This document shows, piece after piece, positions 56,185 through 59,121 of a stretch of 59,121 nt of DNA. Each line of letters opens with the position of its first letter. The stretch's first letter is position 1. Source of the DNA: an uncultured Afifella sp. (lineage in GTDB: Bacteria; Pseudomonadota; Alphaproteobacteria; Rhizobiales; Afifellaceae); the NCBI GenBank assembly GCA_947259045.1, contig CAMYKZ010000009.1, positions 1-59,121 on the forward strand, given 5' to 3'. A program made the translations under genes and the position numbers. The notes below the pieces were generated by a model. It was given only the letters and a program-made list of their open reading frames with translations. It did not search any database and had not been told where the DNA came from.

Positions 56185-56742
56185 TCATTCGGGGAACGGT
56201 TCATTGCGGAACGTGGCAAATGAGCCGATCAGACGCTTGCCGCCGGCAATATTGCTTAACGTGATGTCGCCGAAGATCGGGTTTGTCGACCATTTGTAAT
56301 AGGCCCTGACCACGACCACATCGTTGGGGCCGCCAAACGCGAAGTCACCCTCGTCGGCGAAATCGCCGTTCGGCTCCAGCGGGCTGCCGAGACCAGCTTC
56401 ACCGAAACTGCCGTATGTCTTGACGTCGACGAAAAAGTCGGCGCTCTGGCAATTGAGGAAGACTTCTGCCCGACTGCAGATCAGATCCTTGAAATCCGTC
56501 TTGGTCATGCCCGCTGCCTGCACCTGACCGGTACGGACCATGCGGGCTGCAGTGGTGACGGAATCGTCGAGTACTTCCTCGGCGACAAAAACCAGGGCGG
56601 TCTCCATGATGACAAAGATCAGGAAAAAGAACGCCGGCGAGATCAGCGCGAATTCCACACCCGCCACGCCGTTTTCATTGCCACGGAAGTTGGCGGTCGC
56701 TGAACGGATCCGGCGCTGCAATGATGTTCTGATAACAGACAT
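56185..56742 (-). CDS. TadE-like pseudopilin-type membrane protein (second)
   Basis: This 185-residue protein carries NENGVAGVEFALISPAFFFL, the TadE/TadF helix with the Glu, followed by an extracytoplasmic domain with two cysteines (ICSRAEVFLNCQSADFF). It lies between the tadG-like gene and the other tadE-like gene in one minus-strand unit, 21 bases after tadG. Confidence 0.86.
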   Translation of the reverse strand: MSVIRTSLQRRIRSATANFRGNENGVAGVEFALISPAFFFLIFVIMETALVFVAEEVLDDSVTTAARMVRTGQVQAAGMTKTDFKDLICSRAEVFLNCQSADFFVDVKTYGSFGEAGLGSPLEPNGDFADEGDFAFGGPNDVVVVRAYYKWSTNPIFGDITLSNIAGGKRLIGSFATFRNEPFPE

Positions 56743-56763
56743 TGTGATAGCTCCTTTCCCGGT

Positions 56764-58458
56764 TCAGCGAACGATGCGCAGAGAGCTGAGATCGCGGGCG
56801 ATGTCCCTGAAAATCTCCTGCAATGTGGCATTGTCGGGAGAATTGAAATACAGCTTGCCGCCAAATCCGTCTGACGATGCACATTCTTCGAAGAGATCCC
56901 GCAAATATTGCTGGCCGGCACCATTCAGCTGGAATGTGATCGTGTAGAGCCTGATCTTCGATGCCTTGATCTTGGTGCACATCTCCTCGACCTTTGTATC
57001 GACTGCCTGAGCGGCCGAAACATTGTCGTTGGCGTTCAGCCGGTTTGACTGTCCGCGATTTTCGGGGCTCGTCCGACCGCGATCCCTGCCGTCATATTTG
57101 CCGTTTTTCAGCAGGAAGCCGTATCCCGTATAGTCGGAACCATTGAAGTTGGTGCTGTTGTCCGTACTGCCGCCGGGGTTTGTGATCACGTTCTCACCAT
57201 CGGTGAGCAGCACCATTGCCTTGACGGTTTCCTTGTCCGTGAATGGCTGGCCATCGGAGAACGGTTCGTCCGGGTCGAGAAGGTTCCAGGCCCAGAATGC
57301 GCCCATGGCGATATTGGTTCCGCCGCCGCTCCAGCCCTCCATGGCGTCGATTTCCTGGTGCAGCATGTCCGTGTCGTTCGTCAGATTGACAAGCGGACGC
57401 GGGCAACCGCGGTTGGGACCATATCCGTCTCTGGGATGATCATAATTCCTGACCTGTTGCGTGTAATAACGACGCGCATCGCGTTGCACGACATGCGGCG
57501 GCGGCCCGAAACGCGAATCTCTGATGTAGCTGTTCTGGAAATCGCGCATATTCTCATCCATGTCCGGCGAGAAAAAGGGTACGAACAATGTGTCCGCGCT
57601 ACCTCCAGGCGGCGTCATGTCGGTATCGAAAGGCTCTGCCCGGGCCTCCACACAGCCTTTCCACGGAACGCCTGACGCAGCGAAAAGGGCAGAATGATGA
57701 TTCGGGTTCGGACCGGGATTGAAATTCTCGCCATTGTGTTTGGCGTTGCCGTTGACATCGATCCAGGACTGCCTGAACGTGCCCGTTGTCGTTGAATCGT
57801 TGATATTTACCGTTGTGACGAACGGCACTAGGCCGATATTGACCCGTTCGTTGGCCCGGTCTGCCTCATACATGACGTCGACCAGAATCGTCGCAGCGTC
57901 GCGCAGGGCCTGAATCTTGCCGTTGGAGCGCATTGAGCCGGTATTGTCGAGCGCGAGCGCCAGTTCGATCCGGTTTGTCGTGTTTTCGATTGCCGTGCTG
58001 AAATCGAGTTCCATTTCCGGAATGCCGATGAGCGGCAGGAATGCCGTCTCCATGGCCGCATCGGATTTGACCTCGAAGCCGTTCAGGGTCTTGGTGACGG
58101 TAAAGCCGTCGATGACGAACATCGTGCCGTCGCCGTGCTCGACCATGTTTTCCACGTAATCGGTGACGAACGTGACAGCATCCGCATTGCTCATCGCCGG
58201 TCGCTGGCCAAGGGCCAGGGCGGCGGAATCCATTGCACTCATAAGCTGTGTTTTGTGCCGATTGAAGCGCATAAAGTCGACTGCGCCGCCCAACATCAAA
58301 ACCAGAGGAACGGCAAGTAATCCAAACATCATCGCAACATTTGCACGCTCATCTTTGATGAAGATCGTGTATAATGTCTTTAATCTGCAAATAATAACAT
58401 CAAGTATTAATTCTATTATTTTTGTTATTTTTGCTAAACCGAATAATCTAGCATACAT
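56764..58458 (-). CDS. TadG-like protein with a von Willebrand A domain
   Basis: The 564-residue product has a TadE-type N-terminal helix (DERANVAMMFGLLAVPLVLM, about 36-55) and a large extracytoplasmic VWA domain. The MIDAS-like motif is LALDNTGSMRSNG with Asp171, and MVLLTDGEN lies later. This is the TadG architecture of the Tad pilus system. GGAGG eight bases before ATG 58458 supports the start. The first 40 codons are AT-rich with many TTA, ATA and AGA codons, unlike the rest of the gene, and encode an unusual N-terminal extension before the helix. Confidence 0.87.
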   Translation of the reverse strand: MYARLFGLAKITKIIELILDVIICRLKTLYTIFIKDERANVAMMFGLLAVPLVLMLGGAVDFMRFNRHKTQLMSAMDSAALALGQRPAMSNADAVTFVTDYVENMVEHGDGTMFVIDGFTVTKTLNGFEVKSDAAMETAFLPLIGIPEMELDFSTAIENTTNRIELALALDNTGSMRSNGKIQALRDAATILVDVMYEADRANERVNIGLVPFVTTVNINDSTTTGTFRQSWIDVNGNAKHNGENFNPGPNPNHHSALFAASGVPWKGCVEARAEPFDTDMTPPGGSADTLFVPFFSPDMDENMRDFQNSYIRDSRFGPPPHVVQRDARRYYTQQVRNYDHPRDGYGPNRGCPRPLVNLTNDTDMLHQEIDAMEGWSGGGTNIAMGAFWAWNLLDPDEPFSDGQPFTDKETVKAMVLLTDGENVITNPGGSTDNSTNFNGSDYTGYGFLLKNGKYDGRDRGRTSPENRGQSNRLNANDNVSAAQAVDTKVEEMCTKIKASKIRLYTITFQLNGAGQQYLRDLFEECASSDGFGGKLYFNSPDNATLQEIFRDIARDLSSLRIVR

Positions 58459-58720
58459 AACAAACCGCCTCCGTCGTTTGCTTCAACAAAGACAACTTAT
58501 AATATGTTGTTATTCGTATTATCCATTAATTAGGCAATTTAATATTAATGTATAAAATTATACGAATTCTTCCAGTAGATGTAACTTTTATATTAAGTTA
58601 TCAATTTATTACCGGTAATGAATTATTAATTCCAGAATATATAAAAATGAAAAACACATATTTTTCAACTAAGTTCTATTGTTATTCGAAGGAGCCGCAA
58701 AATTTATGAATATGGAAAAG
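58340..58720. other. AT-rich block over the tadG start and upstream gap
   Basis: From about 58340 to 58720 the sequence is strongly AT-rich with many TATA, TTATTAA and ATAAT runs, while both flanks are GC-rich. It covers the first 40 codons of the tadG-like gene and most of the 341-base gap to the pentapeptide gene. Promoter-like hexamers are too many to choose among. A perfect palindrome ATTACCGGTAAT lies at 58608-58619. No gene is confidently seen in the gap. Confidence 0.75.
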
Positions 58721-58945
58721 TTAAACGGATTCAGAAGCCGCGTGATCATTCACGCCGGTTTCGATGATAACGAAATAACAAAATTCAGAGTTGAAAAAAT
58801 CAGTCGTCAAGGTCGAGGCAGGGCCATTCGGCAGGCGTCGCAAGACCATCGGGCAGCTTCGTTGCAGGGTCGCCGCAGGCAAGCTGCAACTGGTCCTGGG
58901 TCAGATTGGCGGTCGCCGTCATGTCGGCACCCTCAATCCGGGTGA
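58706..58945 (+). other. Possible short gene after a good ribosome site
   Basis: GAAGGAG lies 11 bases before ATG 58706 and opens 79 codons (MNMEKLNGFRSRVIIHAGFD at the start). After base 58800 the frame runs antisense through the 3' end of the pentapeptide gene and becomes Arg-rich, like chance sequence. I do not recognise the product. A gene whose true 3' end was lost is possible. Confidence 0.15.
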
Positions 58946-59121
58946 GAAACATATAGGCCCCGTCCATATCCGCATCGCCCAGGGCCGTGCCGCGGAAATC
59001 GGCGCGGGACAGATTGGCGTAATCGAAACCGACCCCGGACAATTGCTGGCCGGCCAGATTTGCGCGCGCCAGTTCTGCCTTGGAGAAGTTCACATCGCTC
59101 AGCCGCGCACCGTCGAATTTC
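58800..59121 (-). CDS. Pentapeptide-repeat protein, C-terminal part (cut by window edge)
   Basis: The 106 codons up to the right edge show pentapeptide repeats of the A(D/N)LxX type: ARLSDVNFSKAELARANLAG, ANLSRADFRGTALGDADMDG. A closing region LTQDQLQLACGDPATKLP is seen at the C terminus of several rhizobial members. The repeats build a right-handed quadrilateral helix; the function varies and is not readable here. The start lies beyond base 59121. Confidence 0.88.
   Translation of the reverse strand, partial: KFDGARLSDVNFSKAELARANLAGQQLSGVGFDYANLSRADFRGTALGDADMDGAYMFLTRIEGADMTATANLTQDQLQLACGDPATKLPDGLATPAEWPCLDLDD

Overview
The window is chromosomal DNA from an alphaproteobacterium, most likely of the order Hyphomicrobiales (Rhizobiales). 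The base composition is GC-rich. Several gene neighbourhoods are ones I know from rhizobia: murJ-glnD-mutS; sppA-ihfB-lapA; rimP-nusA-ylxR-infB-rbfA-truB-rpsO-pnp; irr divergent from fabA-fabB-fabI; and hslVU divergent from hisB-DUF2628-hisH-hisA-hisF-hisE-coaA. The genus cannot be named from the sequence alone. I see no tRNA, rRNA, CRISPR array, insertion sequence or phage gene.

Layout. 1-6.2 kb (minus): murJ (cut by the left edge), glnD and mutS. 6.4-9.0 kb (plus): sppA, ihfB, lapA-like and an ornithine-cyclodeaminase-family gene, meeting a DUF1194 exported protein tail to tail. 9.9-19.9 kb (plus): the transcription/translation operon from rimP to pnp, with a promoter and a compact attenuator-like leader before rimP, a terminator after rpsO and a bidirectional terminator after pnp. 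20-24 kb (minus): two adjacent membrane GGDEF-EAL proteins. 24.1-27.9 kb: fabI-fabB-fabA, divergent irr, and an SH3-domain exported protein. 28.1-30.6 kb: a 2-hydroxyacid dehydrogenase, a charged hypothetical protein, a MoeB/ThiF-type enzyme and a DUF1330 protein. 30.6-36.8 kb (minus): pyrF, coaA and the histidine genes, with an arginase-fold gene inserted between hisF and hisA. 37-39 kb (plus): hslV and hslU. 39.3-41.9 kb (minus): a nicotinamide salvage pair, nadV and nadM-Nudix.

42.1-50.1 kb (minus) is a tight run of eight genes: FkbM methyltransferase, Stf0-type sulfotransferase, small SAM methyltransferase, polysaccharide-deacetylase-like protein and four GT-B glycosyltransferases. It looks like a pathway for a sulfated and methylated glycan or glycolipid. 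It is the best candidate here for an undescribed system. No exporter or polymerase is present, so product and location are open.

50.2-59.1 kb is accessory. It holds DUF2207 and lemA, with a decayed C-terminal fragment of a similar Gly-rich protein upstream; a DUF1127 small protein; a Gfo/Idh/MocA oxidoreductase; an exported metzincin-type protease; and three TadE/TadG-type pseudopilin-like genes without the Tad secretion machinery. A strikingly AT-rich block covers the start of the tadG-like gene. A pentapeptide-repeat gene is cut by the right edge.

Many neighbouring genes overlap by four bases (ATGA or TTGA), so long co-transcribed units with translational coupling are likely. Several starts appear to be GTG or TTG. 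I chose them from the Shine-Dalgarno match and explain this in the entries.
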